This document shows positions 4,844 through 5,078 of a stretch of DNA of 5,078 bases, piece by piece. A program made the translations under genes and the position numbers. Below the pieces are notes generated by a model. The model searched no databases and had not been told where the DNA came from. It saw nothing but the letters and a program-made list of their open reading frames with translations. The first letter of the stretch is position 1. Every line of letters starts with the position of its first letter. The stretch is from CAZUZD01 sp964624465 (GTDB lineage: Bacteria; Planctomycetota; Planctomycetia; Isosphaerales; Isosphaeraceae). The stretch covers positions 1 through 5,078 of the forward strand of contig CAZUZD010000413.1 of the NCBI GenBank assembly GCA_964624465.1, given 5' to 3'.

Positions 4844-5078
4844 ATGGCGAGGAACCCGGCCACCACCCCCGACGAACCGACCGCACGGCCGTGCCCCCCC
4901 TGGCCGGACGAGCCCCCGGACGCCGAGCCGGCGCCGTGGCCTCCCGACGGGCCGATCGCCATCGACGCCCTGACGGCGCTGCTGAATGACCCGGTGGCCG
5001 AGGGGCCCCCGCCCTGGCCCGATCGGGCGCGGGGGCACTGGCGGCGGGCGATGGCGCGGCTGGCGGCGTGGCGGGCCC
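4844..5078 (+). CDS. N-terminal part of a hypothetical Pro/Trp-rich protein (3' partial)
   Basis: From the ATG at 4844 the frame stays open to the right edge, giving 78 residues of a protein that continues beyond the window. I do not recognise it. The first 60 residues are Pro- and Asp/Glu-rich and probably disordered, with a Trp-containing motif three times: PPWPDE (18-23), PWPPDG (31-36) and PPWPDR (56-61). Between them lies a short helix-like segment IAIDALTALLND (38-49). From about residue 61 the sequence turns basic and helical (RARGHWRRAMARLAAWRA). There is no signal peptide or membrane helix so far, so the visible part looks cytoplasmic. GAGGAGGA at 4828-4835 gives strong support for the start. 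The other frames here are worse in codon character. Confidence 0.65.
   Translation, partial: MARNPATTPDEPTARPCPPWPDEPPDAEPAPWPPDGPIAIDALTALLNDPVAEGPPPWPDRARGHWRRAMARLAAWRA

Overview
The window is very GC-rich (most stretches above 70% G+C by eye). The visible protein families point to a planctomycete, most likely of the Isosphaeraceae type. These are a C-terminal sugar-binding-like module with a short helical tail, a sugar phosphate isomerase/epimerase-like TIM barrel ending in a VHLRDTS / VGQGEIEYGR signature, a small membrane protein with an RGxIYY...PxG...EP...HV pattern, and a lipoprotein with an ATLIEPWYGDSVGFNERLE core. The lineage rests on recalled family resemblance, not on a search.

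Layout. 2-769 (+) is the C-terminal part of a larger protein that begins upstream of the window. 931-1695 (+) is a TIM-barrel sugar phosphate isomerase/epimerase-like protein, best started at a GTG with a good ribosome binding site. Its stop codon lies inside the first copy of a 12-bp tandem repeat, and two perfect 11-bp hairpins follow. A candidate promoter (TTGTTC-N17-TAGACT) then leads into a 75-aa DUF350 membrane protein (1941-2168) and a weak secreted ORF (2187-2501). This part is only about 54% G+C over 1861-2160, clearly lower than its surroundings.

From 2636 to 3767 there are three small plus-strand genes for predicted membrane proteins (92, 85 and 107 aa), separated by short gaps. 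They face a 202-aa minus-strand lipoprotein gene (3856-4464) across an 88-bp convergent spacer. A 379-bp divergent intergenic region (4465-4843) separates the lipoprotein from a plus-strand gene that starts at 4844 behind a strong Shine-Dalgarno and runs off the right edge.

How the genes work together: no pathway is evident. The window looks like ordinary chromosomal planctomycete sequence with many small, lineage-restricted envelope proteins. I see no CRISPR array, tRNA, rRNA, transposase or recognisable defence or biosynthetic cassette. The points most worth a second look are the low-GC DUF350 segment, the apparent loss of both metal-binding glutamates in the TIM barrel, and the uncharacterised small membrane protein and lipoprotein families.
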